From Cotesia glomerata (Eukaryota > Arthropoda > Insecta > Hymenoptera > Braconidae): 64,000 nucleotides of DNA. Under the pieces are notes generated by a model, which was not told the origin of the DNA, did not search any database, and saw only the letters and a list, made by a program, of their open reading frames with translations. Made by a program: the position numbers and the translations under genes. Numbering within the stretch: the stretch's first letter is position 1; every line of letters begins with the position of its first letter. Location of the stretch: NCBI RefSeq assembly GCF_020080835.1, contig NC_058166.1, positions 11,309,672 through 11,373,671 of the forward strand. The letters run 5' to 3'. This document shows positions 21,708 through 35,849 of this stretch, piece after piece.

Positions 21708-22160
21708 CAACAGACTCGATAGAGTCTGGCGCCAAGTTCCGTTCTCAAGCCAGACTACCGAGTGTGTATATACCGTAAGCAGAACGGTTTTTTAAGGTTA
21801 CAAATTTTTTTTCAAATTTATTTTGATTTTTTTTCTATGTGATATTTTATAATAGTAGTTCATGCTTTTTATTACGCGCATTACTTGATTATTATCAATT
21901 ATTTTTATAATTTTTATTTAAAATTATTAAAAATAATCAGCACAAACTATAGCGACCCAGATTTTTAGATTTTAACTTTTTTCTTATGTAAAAAGCGGAC
22001 GGCCAGAGACTAAATAATATAAGGATGCATGCTAATCTTATAATAGATGGGAAACTACAGTGAAAAAAAGATATTTGACAGCTTGCAATTACACACGCCA
22101 GGCGGCGCAAGAATAACTTTTACATGAACTATAGCTTAAAGGGGATAGTTTGCCACCGGA
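21708..22160 (+). repeat. 0.5 kb repeat, copy 3 of 3
   Basis: Same start (CTCGATAGAGTCTGGCGCCA) and internal landmarks (GTAAGCAGAACGG, ATCAGCACAAACTATAGC, CACGCCAGGCGGCGC) as copies 1 and 2, but most diverged. It is bracketed by the CAAAAACAGTTTCACTGT tag on both sides (21595, 22218). Confidence 0.65.
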
Positions 22161-22199
22161 AATGTATTAAATTAAAATTGTCAATTTTTATTATAATTA

Positions 22200-22985
22200 C
22201 AAAAAATACTGAAATCCGAACAAAAACAGTTTCACTGTAAAAAATTGCGCTAAGTCCACGTTCATAAAACTCATCTCAATAACATTTGCTTTTTACAAAA
22301 AAAAATTAGGCTCGTTTTAATAATTTTCATTCTCTACAAAAAGATGTGAAATACAAAAAAATACCAAGAAACCGTCATAATGTTGAAAAAATTGAAAAAA
22401 AATTTGTTGAAAATTAAAAAATAAAAAAAAAATTTTTTTATCGTACTTGGCGCGCGTCATTGAGTACCCCAAATTTTTTCAGGATAAATAAACATCCTTT
22501 TAATGCTGAGAAATTTATAAGTAAGTCAACCTATGTTATTTCATAATAAGTTTTACAAAAGTTAGGTAAAATTGACTTGTCATACGCAGTTATGCAAACT
22601 ACATATAAGTCGATACGCATGCATACGTTGGGTCGGTTGCATTGTGAGAATTGTGTTTACTAAAAAATAAAACATATGGCCGACTAAATTGGGACAATGC
22701 GGTGTGAGTGCCAATCAAAATGTGTTAATTACAGTTAAACGAAGCAATATCAAACTTTAATATTGCATAAGGTTCTTCATTAAAGATTAATGACGAAGCT
22801 GAAAAAAAATGAATCCAAAAATTTTATATAATTTCAGATTTCTTGAACACACCACCATATTGACAGTTGTTCTCACTAAAGATCTAAAAAAAATTTTAAG
22901 AACGGGTTTTTTCACTAAAACTGATAATTAATACACTAAGCAATGTTTTCAATGAGTTCAGTATCCTTGACTAATGAAATCTATA
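22200..22985. other. Spacer before Helitron, no gene seen
   Basis: AT-rich, with one repeat tag and otherwise unremarkable sequence. No supported coding exon. Confidence 0.4.
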
Positions 22986-23278
22986 TAAATACTAGCTGAC
23001 CCGGCAAACGTTGTTTTGCCATATAAATAATTTCCTAGTAATTTCTAGTGTAGACAAAAAATAGCTTACTTATTGTAAGTATGTATGTATGTTAGAATGT
23101 GTATATTGTATGTATGTAAGAATGTGGTATATGCGTGAAATAAGCATGGAGCGCTGTGAACGATGAGGGAATATAAAAATAACAAAAGGCAAACATTATT
23201 TTTAAGTTATTATAATTTATTCCTTAAAATTATATATCATTAATTAAACAATTATGACAGTAACACTGTTAAACAATA

Positions 23279-26200
23279 TCAATCTCTTAATGCTATAGCG
23301 TGAACAATATTTTTTGTTAGTCCATCTTTAGCTAACACAAACAAACTGGATGGTTTACCCACTCGAGAGCATGCCACGTATAATTGTCCGTGTGAAAAAC
23401 ATGGTGTTCTCAAATCTAATCCACAAACAGACATCGTTTGACCTTGGGATTTGTTGATAGTCATTGCAAATGCCAATCTAATCGGAAACTGAATACGTTT
23501 GAATTGAATTGGCACATCTGTAGGTATAATAGGAATCCGTGGTATGAGTATATTTTCACCTCTGAACTTGCCATTTAAAATCCTAGCTTCGATCACGTTT
23601 TTCATTAATTTTTGAATGACTAATCGCGTACCGTTGCACAGCCGGAGCGGGTTCAAATTACGAAGCAAGATGATTGGAGATCCAACCTCTAATTGTAAAT
23701 TATGCGGTGGCATGCCTGGCAAATCCAGTGAGTTCAAAAACTCTGTGGGAAAATTTACTGCTTCGCTGTCGTCGCAAACTGTATCAATAGATTTATATGA
23801 TACCAAGTTCCCTGGCAACAACATTTGTATCTTCAGATTTAAATTGTCAACGTCTACATTTTTTTCCGCTAAAATCGCTCTTTCTGCAAGCCACTCATGA
23901 TTTATGTACTGTGTGTGTATATCGGGAAATATTTGTTCAATGAGAGTATCTTGCGAATCAGCGATTGTGCAGAAATCGGTCGGTAATTTTACGTATCCAA
24001 TTTCATCTATAGCAACTTTTCCATCACCGATATCTAAGAGTTGTTTTGAAAATGTTTCAGCGGATGGATCTTGAAGCATTTGAACGCGCATATTTATTTT
24101 TAGCTGTAATTTTTCAACATTACGCCACAATGGAGATGATTTTAAGCAAGCGTTGATCTCATCAGCGTATGTTGAACGTGGAATGACTGGAAGTGTTTGT
24201 CTGAAATCACCTGAAAGGACCAACAGAGTTCCGCCAAATAGTTTGTCACTGTTTTTAATATCTTTCAATGTCCTGTTCAACGCCTCAAGTGAATGTTTGT
24301 GTGCCATAGTATATTCATCGCAAATAATAATTTTACACCGTTTCAGCACAGTGGCCATGGATGATTGTTTCTTAATGTTGCATACTGCGTCAGGGTTATT
24401 CTGAATATTTAGTGGCAGCTTAAATACTGAATGAGCTGTTCTACCTCCATCCAATAAAGTTGCTGTAATGCCCGATGATGCAACGGCCAATGCGATGCCA
24501 TTATTTGATCGTATTTCAGCAAGAATTAGCGAAATAACGAATGTTTTGCCAGTTCCACCCGGTGCTTCCAAAAAGAAGAACCCACCTTGTCCAGCTGAAA
24601 CTGCGAGCATAATGCGATCATAAATGGTTCTTTGTTCCTCATTCATTAGTGGGACATTGCGGGCAACAATCGCTGCTATTTCTACAGTACTGTACTGCAG
24701 TTCACGATTCATTTCAGTATTCATTAAATCAGATGCAGTTCGATTTGGCGAATTCATACCGAAATTACTAAGTGGTACGTTGGCAATGACAATGCAAAGA
24801 TCCTCAATAGCAATCAATGCTTCATTGTACATTTCGTCGCTGAATGTTATGGTTAGATCGTGGCACCGTATACGATGTTGATGCAATATATCATCAGTCA
24901 TTGAATCTTTGTGATTTTCCCATAATATCTGTGCTCGGGCTGGGAAACATGTAGTCAAAACTATAGCGAATAGTAGACGAATTTGTATTGCTGTACAGTT
25001 CAATGCAGCTTCAGCAAGCATGCATTCCCACTGGTTGTCGTCTTCCAGGAAGCAGAGTGAAAGGCATGCATCTTTATACGTTGGATATTGTTGCCCATTC
25101 ACTTTACGTATATCTTGAAATGATAATGGGCCAGTAACATTAACCAACAACAGTCGAAGATAAAAGCACTACGTGTGTCTTGGATTGACTGTAAATAATC
25201 GCCCCAAGGCGTTTGATTTAAATAAATTGAGACATGCAGCAACTGGTGAGCCTTGCTTGCGGGGCATCCATGTTTTTGTTTGAGTCCATGTGAAATAGCG
25301 TGGTACTTGTGAATAGAGTAATGTTCGTGCAAAGGCACCAAAATCATCCGCACGATTACACAATTCAAAAAATGCAGTGAGTGTAGTTTTAGGTGGATTT
25401 ATTGCACGATCAATCGCTGTCTCGTTCGTGAAAAATACACGCTGACCGTTTTCAAGATGGATAGCTAACTGAACAACTGCTGGATCCCGTTCATGAATTG
25501 GAAAACCAAAGATACGCCAAGCAGCTTCATTGGAGCTGATGTACCTACCAATTTGGTAGAGCGTTATTTCATCGTTTTTATTCACTGGAGGAGCATTCAC
25601 ATTAGTATTTTCCACTCTAAACACAGCCATATCACTGCCTTTATGGACATACTTGCAAATGTATTTGATGCTCTTCACAGAACTGCAGAACTCAACATTA
25701 ATATGAGCATTATATGTCTTGCTCAGCAGAGGCGAATATGGCACCACCCAACGATTGTCAATATCAATGTCTGTGTTGATGATATTTTTAATAAATGATT
25801 GTCCGCCATTTTCAGGATTTCTTCGACGATATATTGGGTATCCGTCGACATTTGTGACCGTATCATTGGTAAAATCTTTAGGGAAATTTTTAGTACATTT
25901 TCCATCAGCCATGCAAGGCGATGAACTATTAAGAGTACCACATGGACCATGAATCATGTTTGTTGTAACAATATCAAACAGCAGTTGGTCAGTGGATGGA
26001 TCTGGAATTTCCGCAGAAATGATACTATCGATTTCTTCAGGACGGATTTTGTCGATGAACCAAACCAAAATGTGTGCATGAGGTAATCCTCGCTTTTGCT
26101 ACTCAACCGAATACATCCAGCAACGTGTGGGACCAAATACATGTGTTAGTAATGAAACATTAAAGACTTCAACTTTTGTCTGAACACACGTGCTGTAATG

Positions 26201-27914
26201 TCATGGCGATGTATTGCATTTTGGCCAGGCAGTAGCAAAGATGTAATCTCTGGCCATTTTGGATTACATGTGAACGTGATAAATAAACATGGTCGTCCAT
26301 ATTCGCGCACGAAAGTCAGAGCATCCGGTATATATTCTTGCATATGACGTGGACTGCCTACGTACGATGATGGTAAAATGACATGGTTACCAATTTCGGC
26401 GACGTCGGCGTTGTTGTTGATAGCGTCTCGCAAATGAATGTACTCTTCCGCGCGCAGCTTTTGTTGATTATATCGTAAGTATCGTAGTCGTTCGCTCTCA
26501 ATCTTCGCGTACATGTCGACCATGAATTGTTGACAAAGCTCACGACATCGTAAAATGACGTTGTCCAGGCCACGTCTAATCATTAATCGTTACGCATAAT
26601 AATCCTTTGAGTTAACGTTCTTGTTTGTTTCAGCTCCTGTAATATTTGTTCATAAAAATTAATTTAAATTTATTACGTTCAATAATTTAATTGTTTTGTT
26701 AAATGATTAATGATCAAATTAATAATCAATGAAGTACCTGATACGGGATCTCGTTGTTTTATGTTTATGCAATATCCGTCTTGTCCTTTCCAGAATATTA
26801 GCGGATATTGGAGAGCGTCATATGAACGATGTGTGTCAGCAATGAACTGAAGATTATTATTTCTTCTACGAATCACAATTTCTCGTGCAGCTGTACAATC
26901 GCCAACCATGATTCCAGCAACATCATCAACAACGGGTGCATTGAATCTACGAATATGCTCTCCAGCTGGTGTTTTATCAGGATTAATGACGATAGCGTGA
27001 TTATCGCTTTGTAATTGGTGCATATGTGATTTGAATATTTTCAACAACTCGTTGTGCTCGTTCAAAAGAGCATCTAGCTCGCTGACGATGCGCCTGGCAT
27101 AAAGTGAATCGAGGTTATTATAATCACAACGTGCATTCACGCGATTGGCAAGTGCGCTTCCGGAATCCTCGCCGCCCATAAAGTAGATTTGTAAGAATTT
27201 ATGTGGTTCGTTTGGCATTGGCAGCAGTGAGCCCATTTTATGATAAACTTGGCCTCTGATTTTGAATGTAGAATTGAATTGTTGACCATTTGCATTAGTA
27301 TTTCGAACTATTTCTGTTGCTCCGAACGATGTCATTTGAAAGCATGAATTGAATCTTCGAATTGACTTCAGGAACACGTTAGAATCTGGATCCGTGCCGA
27401 TAAGTAAGCCGTTCAATGGTTCAGGTGGTGTTTCAATTTCAGGTAGTTGCACTTTTCCTGACGCGCAACACATCCCAGCTGGCTCATTTTTGAATTTCAG
27501 AGCATGACAATGCGGACATTCCTTGTCCATAGCACCAATTACCACGTTTGAATGAGCATAATATTCAATATCGGGCTCATACTGGAATGCTAGACGCAGG
27601 AATAAATCAGATATAAATGCTCGATGTACCTGTTGTCGTTGTTGGTCATTTGTTCTTCGTCTATTGACTGTGAAATGGCGTGATTGTCGTTGTTCTAATC
27701 TTCTGACTTCATTGCGTTCAGCTCGTGTATCTTCTGGCTCTTCTTGATGCAATTGCGCCATTCTGACACGTGCATCAGTATTTTGTTGCTGGATTTGTTC
27801 TTCTGTTCTTTCGGATCTGCTATTTCGCAAGTTTCGAGCTTTACTTGTACTGCGGCTCAAATCAGCCCCTTTGCGTTTTCTTGCTGTACATTGCTCACTG
27901 TACAAAACATACAT
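23279..27914 (-). pseudogene. Helitron Rep/helicase (RepHel) gene with lesions
   Basis: RepHel nicks and joins single strands (Rep, HUH type) and unwinds DNA (PIF1-like 5'-3' helicase) in rolling-circle transposition. In order: an N-terminal block with ECPHCHALKF and CC (27914-26740), a likely intron to about 26640, a Helitron-like N domain with FITFTCNPKWPEI, the HUH box (LPHAHILVW in a shifted frame near 26075), the Rep tyrosines in YICKYVHKGSD, then helicase with Walker A GGTGKT (near 24550), Walker B CDEYT, GDFRQTLPVI, and the C-terminal INKSQGQT and YVACSRV. Lesions seen: in-frame TAA at 26590-26592, a one-base shift near 26160, TAG where Trp is expected near 26098, and TAG at 25169-25171 in an otherwise continuous frame. 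Helicase motifs themselves are intact, so inactivation is recent. Confidence 0.9.
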
Positions 27915-27929
27915 AAATAGAATTAATGA

Positions 27930-28370
27930 AATTATTTAATGATCAAAAATGTTAAAAGTATAATTAGGGCCAGGATTTTTGCCGCAGTTTTGAAATGATT
28001 AGTTTTAATTTATGAAATTATAACAAAAATGTAAGTTTTATGGAAAAATTTTTCAAACAAAAGTAAAAAATTAAATTTTATGAAAACATTGTCTCTTATA
28101 ATTTTTTCATACAACCAATATTTCCATTGACATTTCAAAATAAAGATTCATAATGATTGATTTTTTGGAAACTATGAAAATCTTAATTGTTCAATTACAT
28201 TTTTTTAATAAAATTAAATTAAAATTACATTTTTATAAGATCAACAACATTTTCGATATAAATAAAAAAAAGTATACTTACAACACAAAATCCGTTGTTA
28301 TTGGAAGCTCGTGTCACGTGTTGAGTACTTTTGAGGTTATAAAATCATTTGATTAACTAATCGTGCAAAA
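27930..28370. other. 5' region of Helitron, no further gene seen
   Basis: AT-rich sequence upstream of the RepHel start. A GTGTCACGTG palindrome-like word near 28312 is the only feature noted. Confidence 0.35.
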
Positions 28371-28371
28371 T

Positions 28372-28549
28372 ACTCGACAAACAAAAACGAAACATATTAT
28401 AGTTTTTTAGAGCTGGGGCAAGTGGGAAGAATACCACAAATAAAATTATCTCATTTATTTTTAATCTTAACAGATTACTAATTAACGGCTTAATTAAAAA
28501 AAAAAAAAAATTTACGTGAGTTAAAATGTCAAAAAAACACAATGCCAAT
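28372..28549 (+). repeat. 178-bp direct repeat, copy 1
   Basis: Runs from ACTCGACAAACAAAAACG to ACACAATGCCAAT, nearly identical to 29686-29863. The copies bracket a 1.1 kb block of minisatellite and (AT)n. The 3' end overlaps the outer edge of the inverted repeat that bounds the 30-43 kb region. Confidence 0.85.
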
Positions 28550-28599
28550 CAAGGTTATGTAATAAAAACAAAAGAAAATCGTATTAAAAACAAATGAAT

Positions 28600-29394
<795 letters not shown>

Positions 29395-29395
29395 G

Positions 29396-29600
29396 ATTTT
29401 TTTTATTTGATTCGTATACAAAAAATTAGGAAAACGGTTGACCCTGAAGGCCATCACTGCAACTTCCCGCTAATTCTATACCTAAACGCTTGAAATTGCA
29501 CTTGTGACGTTTTTGAGCTCTATGAGCTCATAAATACAATTTATGTGTTATTTTGAGCTCTCCTAGCTCAAAAAATAGATTACAGCACTAAAAAAATAGA
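29396..29600 (+). repeat. Copy E of abundant repeat family, 5' end only
   Basis: Reads ATTAGGAAAACGGTTGACCC, GGCCATCACTGCAACTTCCC and the GAGCTC words, then stops. Confidence 0.7.
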
Positions 29601-29685
29601 GTACAGAAAAAATATAGTACAGCACTACTTAATTAATATAATTATGGTTTATTAACATAAATTATTTATATTTTCACTATCAACG

Positions 29686-29863
29686 ACTCGACTAACAAAA
29701 ACGAAACATATTATAGTTTTTTAGAGCTGGGGCAAGTGGGAAGAATACCACAAATAAAATTATCTCATTTATTTTTAATCTTAACAGATTACTAATTAAC
29801 GGCTTAATTAAAAAAAAAAAAAAATTTACGTGAGTTAAAATGTCAAAAAAACACAATGCCAAT
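29686..29863 (+). repeat. 178-bp direct repeat, copy 2
   Basis: Same as 28372-28549 with only a few differences (for example CGACTAAC against CGACAAAC). It runs into the inverted repeat at 29842. Confidence 0.85.
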
Positions 29864-29961
29864 TATGGCAATTGCCATAGCCGCAACGAGAGCTTGAATT
29901 TTATGTTTATTTATAATAATTTAATGCCCGATGAGATACAAGAGCGAGTGACGAGTCATAA
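29842..29961 (+). repeat. Left boundary inverted repeat of TNP2/BEN element
   Basis: About 120 bp with landmarks GCAATTGCCATAGCCGCAAC and GAGCGAGTGACGAGTCATAA. The reverse complement of 43573-43688 matches it along its length with scattered differences. Together the pair encloses both genes of the 30-43 kb region. Confidence 0.65.
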
Positions 29962-32640
29962 AATTCACTGACAGCTTATCATTTTTAAAAAAACTCTCTG
30001 TTGTTTACAGGCTCCATTACATAAAACGAATTATTTTCTTTATCTTTCTCAATATAATAACATACTAGTTCTAGTTTCGAAATTTCTACAGCAATCATGG
30101 CTTTGTCAGATCTCCTACCAATAGAACCGATGTTGAGATGCTCATTACTGATAACAGCTTTATCGACCGTACATTCATTAATAATCGCATAATAGCTAGA
30201 GTTTTTTTCACAATTTTCACATGAATCTTTGCAATAGCACCTGCATAATTTTACAAAAGTATTTATTATTCCCAGATTCATTGAATTATTCGATTCATAG
30301 ACAACGACGTATGAAATTGTTTTTCTCTTTCTTTTATAACTCTCCGAGTCAAACTCTACTCCATTCTTCAACAGGCGGTGAAATTCATAGCATTTTTGGA
30401 AGACTGTAATCCCGATATTTTTGAATATATTTTCAAAATTTAGGGGTAAGTTCTTTATTTAACAAATTTTCCCAATGATAGAAGAGTTTTCGTTTATAGG
30501 TGTTAGTTTTCTCCGATGTAAAACATTTTTTTCAAATTCATAGCACAAATTAGATACCTCTGTACCTTGCCGCAAATATAAATCTTTAAAATCAGATACA
30601 TTAGAAAAAATAGAGATCACTTTCGAAATTTGCAGCTGCGAGTACCGAGTGCCATGGATCAACCTTTTCAAAATACCATTTAGATTCTCAAAAGGGAAAC
30701 AAGAAGTGATAAATAGCGGGCCAAAATTCATCACGTCATCAGGTAGATGAAGTAACTGGTGTAAATTACACGTTAAATGTTTGCGGTCGTAAAGGTTTTC
30801 AAATTTACTTACATATTCATTTAGTACTTTTGATGCTAACTGAATCATACCTTGTGAAACACTCGATTGATTTAATAATGATACTCCGAGCACTAGCAGC
30901 ATATGATGATCATAATGAGCTTTTGACATAATTGAATCCAAAACAGCTACAGAGTAATATAAAAGGCAGCACTGAAGTTCTGATGCTTTCCAATACTTGA
31001 AATCACTGACTGATCTTGGCAATCGAACTGAAAAATTCGGAGGTTTGATACTTTTAATTTTCTTATCAATAGCTGCAATATGATCTCTCATTGAAAAATT
31101 TTCACTGTGGTATTTTGAATCAAACCATAAACTCATCAATTTCTTCGTGATTCCTAAGTAAATACAGTGCATAGAATCAACTACTGTATTCTCAACAAAA
31201 TTATAGGCAATTTTTGAAAGTGTAGTGGGTCCTTTAACTCCGTCGATGGGTTTTCCACTTAAAAAAGCTCGTTCTCCTTCTTGAGTAGTTATCGCAGATC
31301 ATCTCAGAGGTAAAGTATTTGAGTAAGGGAATATTCTAAAATTACCTAATTTTTCACTCTTAATTTTGCATTTGCAGCAACCATAGATACCTCGATGACC
31401 TTTCATGTTGAGGAAACCAGCTTTTGCTGGTAAATCGCATGTGCCGCAGATGATCATTCCACGAATTTTGACAGGATTTTGATGGCCAGAAATACGAACA
31501 AAAATGCCGTTATAAATTCTTTCGAGGTTATGTCGAAATGAATTCATGAAAAGATTTGCTTCAGGTTTCTTAGGACCAAACCAAAAGCCAGCAACAAGAA
31601 GATTTTTTAGTTGGGATCGGAGATGAAAGGGTAGTTCATTAATTGTTAAAAAAAAGGCCATATACTGAACTTTGACGATTTATATAGAGATATCCCATCG
31701 GTATTCCACGTAAATGAAATATGGTTTCTAGATGACAAAAATCCATTGTTTTTACTTAAAGATTTATAAACATTTCCGTCCCAAATATCTTCATAATCAT
31801 TAGGCATTCGTTTCTGACGAGTAAATCTCGTATTTAGCAAATTGTAAAAACCATCACGTTTGAAGATTTTCAATAATTGGTTAATAAGTGGAATTTCAAT
31901 AAAATAGCATATGTCAGAATCCGGGCAATTTTGACATTTGTCTTTTGATTTTAAGAGCGACACACAATCCGAACAGAAATAATGACGTTTAAATGGGAGA
32001 TCTAACCTACTAAATATTTTTTTAAATTTGTATAATGATTTTATACACAAATTAGGTAGACTGCAATGAATACGAATGATTTTTAAAATGTCTTTTAATA
32101 CCACTGAACTTATTTTATGACGTATTATTAGCAATAATATTGATAAAATACTTTCGCCACAAGATAATGGTGCATTTTCGCACAACGGTGAATTCAGATT
32201 TTTGTTATTGTTGGGCAACCCATTTTCCATGTCGTCATCAGAATCAGTGTTGTTTTCACTTGCACTGCTCTCTTCAGAACTAGAGCTGCCATCAGATTCT
32301 CGACTGCTTTCAGAATCGTCATCCGAATCCGTTTCATACATTTCTTCATCATTAATATCACGGTTATTTCTAATATTCTCAGCTTCCTCAAATCCGTGAT
32401 CAATGTTATCATCATCTAAATATATTTAATCATTTATTGAATGTACTTTATCATTCCTTTACTTGTTAGATTACTTACAGGCTGGAATTATCAACTTATA
32501 AAAGCTACCAATTATAAACATTGATAAAAAACTAGAAATACACCAAAATAGAGTAAAATCGTATAAAATACAAACAATTCAAAGAATAAATTAAAAACGA
32601 TCAGTTTAAACAAAACTTCATTATTTCTTTGTCAAATCTA

Positions 32641-33339
32641 CACAGAAAAAAAAATTTCTTGACTGAAGAACAAAATTCTTGGCTCAAGAAAATTTTCGGG
32701 TGCCTGAAGGAAGACCGGAATTGTGTTGGCCGACGTAAAAATTTTTCTTGAAATTCTATTCTTCGTGGAAGTAATTTTTTCTTAATTCAAATTATCATAA
32801 ATACTTGATACCATGAATTTTTATATTTGATCAAAATTTTTAGATACTTTAAGGAAGCAGCGCCACCTACTTCAGCTGAGAAAAAAATTTTCTCATCTTG
32901 AGAAAATTTTTCTCTTGAATATTTGATACCCATTTTATATTATTTTAGCGTGCAATTATACATATTGAATGAAAACAAATGATTCAATATTATTTGATCT
33001 TCCCATTTGACATGTTAATCAATAAAAATATTAATGAAAATTTATTTCTGTCGAGTTATTTAATTTTTTGGAGCAAGAGAGAAATTTTCTCAAGACAAGA
33101 AAATTTACTTCTATCAAGAACTAAATTTTTTGGAGCAAGAGGCTGAATTTTCTCATAACAAGAAGATTTTCTTGACTCAAATAAATTTTCTTGGATCAAG
33201 ATATGTATTTCTTAAAGCAAGAGAATTAATTTAGTTGGAATAAGTGAAATTTCTTGTGTCAAAAAAAAATTTTTTTTGCTCAAGAAAATAATTAGGAAGA
33301 AAAATATTTTCTTGGCTTAAGTGAACCTTTTTTTCTGTG
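32641..33339. mobile_element. 699-bp MITE-like element, CACAGAAAAA ends, TA duplication
   Basis: Left TA then CACAGAAAAAAAAATTTCTT; right TTTTTTTCTGTG then TA. The interior repeats TCAAGA and AGAAAATTTTCT words. It sits within an intron of the TNP2-like gene, so it inserted after that element. Confidence 0.6.
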
Positions 33340-33344
33340 TATAT

Positions 33345-34540
33345 TTAAGCAAATCATGTTTTTATATTTATTTTAACCCTCAGTATTCACAATTAACAGC
33401 CTTCATAGGTTGTCAAGTCCAAAGGAACCTAACAAGTAAATAAATGATAAAATACATTCAATAAAAGCGTTTAAGATGAAAAAAATTAAGATTTATATCA
33501 AGATATCAAAAACAATGATCAAGGTAGTTGTTGTGGTTAAGGCATAGTGTTAGAAAATTCTAAATTTTTGTATACTTATTAAGGACATGATGATACAAAT
33601 TACCCTTAAAATTTGAAGTCGATTGACCACCTCGGCTGCCCAATTTTAAAACACAGTAACTGCAAAATTTTTATACCTAATTTTTTTTAACAATGCTGCA
33701 TTTTTTATAACTTTTAGATGTTAATTTCAATTATTTTTTCTTAAAATTATTTATATTCAAGTATTTTCTATTCATAAATCAAAGTTTTCATCAATTTGGC
33801 AGGCAAATTTTTTTTTAATTAAAATTAAAAAAAATTTCTAAGTGTTAGTTACTGTGTTTTGAAATTGGGCAGCCGACCTATAACTCGAGATGAATTCAAT
33901 TAAAAATTGGATATTTAACATTAATTGCATACACTTTCTGCAGTTCTGTACCAAGTTCTTAGTTATAAAAAAAAATTAACGGTCAGAAACTTTAAAAAAA
34001 CTAACAGCCTTTTAATTTATTTGTTGTGAGTTTAAAAAAAAGTTAAAAAAAGTCTTTGACCGTCTAATTATTTATATACAACGGATTAAAGTTCAACAAT
34101 TTATGAAAAAGTATATATAGATTATATCTATATATATATGAATAATGTATAGTTTACGTCTCCACGGGTACAGTCTTGCGTAAGAATTATGAATTACTTA
34201 GCTAAAAATTCATATACTTTTTCGGCGCGTATAATCTCTAATTTCTTGAATATATTGTACCACGACAACTACCTTAAATACGTGAATTTAAGATTTTAAT
34301 GTGCGAGATAGTAACTTAATATCGTGATGGTAATCATTACTATTGGAATGATAACTACTACTACTATCACGGTTATAAATACCATCAGCTGTATTGTAAC
34401 TGTTACCACAATCAAATTTTTGTCAATAAAATATTAGGATAGTGATTATTTAAATTTTATATTAATAATCACAACCATAAAATATTTTCCACGCATGAAT
34501 ATCATGTGCAAAAAAAATGGAACATATTTTTGAAAGACAC
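33345..34540. other. Intronic AT-rich sequence, no gene seen
   Basis: Part of the second intron of the TNP2-like gene. An inverted pair around AAAATTGGGCAGCC (33640 and 33860 areas) is faint. No coding evidence. Confidence 0.35.
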
Positions 34541-34969
34541 TCACAAACATTATCGGCATCTTCTTCACTGAGACTTTCATCGTTCTCATTTTCATCACTT
34601 CTATTGCAATTGGTGTTATTAAATGACCTGGTCGATCGACCTAAATAGATATTTTTTTTTTTAATAATATGGTGCTATACAAGCTTCTAAAATTTTTAGA
34701 TGAAAAAAGGAAGAGGGTGGTAGGAATAAAAATGTTGAGTGCCAAACATTTTTCAGACTTTCAATTAAAATATGAAAATGTTCTATGGTATAAAATTACA
34801 CAAAACATGATTGGTAAATACCATCACAACTTTTTAAAAGTAAAAACATTACATCTGGAGACTATACAGACTGACTTTAGGGTTTTCGGAGTACAATAGG
34901 TATCGATGACTTTCGATTAGCTCCTGCAGGAGCTATAGATGAAATATTTTCAATTTTTTCTTTTAATAT

Positions 34970-35250
34970 TTAACGCCCCCGCATGGCCCTCAGTGGGTAG
35001 AATTTTGTAAAATGTATTCTTAGTTGCGCTCGAAATGACAAAAATAATACATTTGCCAAATTTCAAACCTGTAGGGATTGTAGATTAAAGGTAACAATTT
35101 TTAAAATTTTTAACGCTCCCGCACTGTTTTCAGTGAGTGAAGTTTAGTAAAATTTATTCTCAGTTTCACCCGAAATGACGAAAATTACATTTTTACCAAC
35201 GTTAGAACTTGTGAGAGCTATAGATTAAAAGTTACAATTTTTTTTCTATT
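34970..35250 (+). repeat. Tandem duplication, about 138-bp unit x 2
   Basis: Two diverged copies, each from TTTAACGC(C/T)CCCGCA through CGAAATGAC and GATTAAA(G/A)GT to a T-rich end. A partial third start (TTTAACACTCCCACTT) follows. Confidence 0.7.
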
Positions 35251-35304
35251 TAACACTCCCACTTCCAGAAATATCGCGATGAGTGACTATGTCTATAGAA
35301 AAAG

Positions 35305-35307
<3 letters not shown>

Positions 35308-35362
<55 letters not shown>
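35308..35362. repeat. (AT)n microsatellite
   Basis: About 27 TA units. Confidence 0.95.
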
Positions 35363-35365
<3 letters not shown>

Positions 35366-35462
35366 TCTTCGGTCAACTTAATTTTTTATCAAACGCACCG
35401 AAATATGCTCAAGAGTAAATTGTTGAGGTCTTCAAGCTCAATGTATGACGAATCTGAACTTC

Positions 35463-35844
35463 CCAACGTTAGATGCTAACGATTTTTTTTTATCTGTTGA
35501 ATGCGAAAATTCAAAGATATTAATTAAACCCTCGAGAACCTAAAAAACATTGAATACGCCATACTCTGGAAGCCCTTATATCTGCCCTTAAAAATATCAT
35601 CCTTTTTAAAATTATTATCTTTTTTGGGTCATAGAAGACCTGGTGAAATAAACAGATGTATCAGAATCTTTTTTTGGATTTTTAAATGCATAGAAAAATA
35701 TATTTTTTGATTGCTGATATAAGGTCTTACGGGATACGAAAAGTCCCGGTGATTTCTTTTTTAGTTCCTCTGGGATCTAATGAATGTCTCTGAATTTTTT
35801 CGCATTTAACAGACAAAAAAAAATTCTTTCGCATCCAACGTTGG
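35463..35844. mobile_element. 382-bp foldback element, CCAACGTT ends
   Basis: Left CCAACGTTAGATGC and right GCATCCAACGTTGG. Pairing continues inward through TCTGTTGAATGCGAAAATTC against its inverse for about 100 bp per arm. No coding content. A MITE-like foldback in the first intron of the TNP2-like gene. Confidence 0.6.
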
Positions 35845-35849
35845 AGCGT

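Larger units (their letters stand above)
22992..28370 (-). mobile_element. Helitron, nearly full length, disabled
   Basis: The 3' terminus is clear on the minus strand: a hairpin GGCAAA-loop-TTTGCC, then GGGTCAGCTAG ending at 22992, followed by host T (22991). This is the Helitron CTRR end with an A/T target and no duplication. The coding part (27914-23279, minus) has N-terminal cysteine-rich, Rep and PIF1-like helicase regions. The 5' terminus (TC...) was not pinned down; the 28372 direct repeat sets an upper limit. Several stops and a frameshift break the long gene. Confidence 0.8.

Noticed and set aside
22978..23000. Helitron 5' end (TC) on the plus strand
   Set aside because: TCTATATAAATACTAGC on the plus strand could mimic a TC start, but the gene runs on the minus strand and the hairpin plus CTAG fits the 3' end there.
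34669..34899. 76-codon plus-strand ORF in the TNP2-like intron
   Set aside because: Has an ATG but no recognisable domain, no neighbours in phase, and lies opposite the intron of a broken gene; too weak to call.
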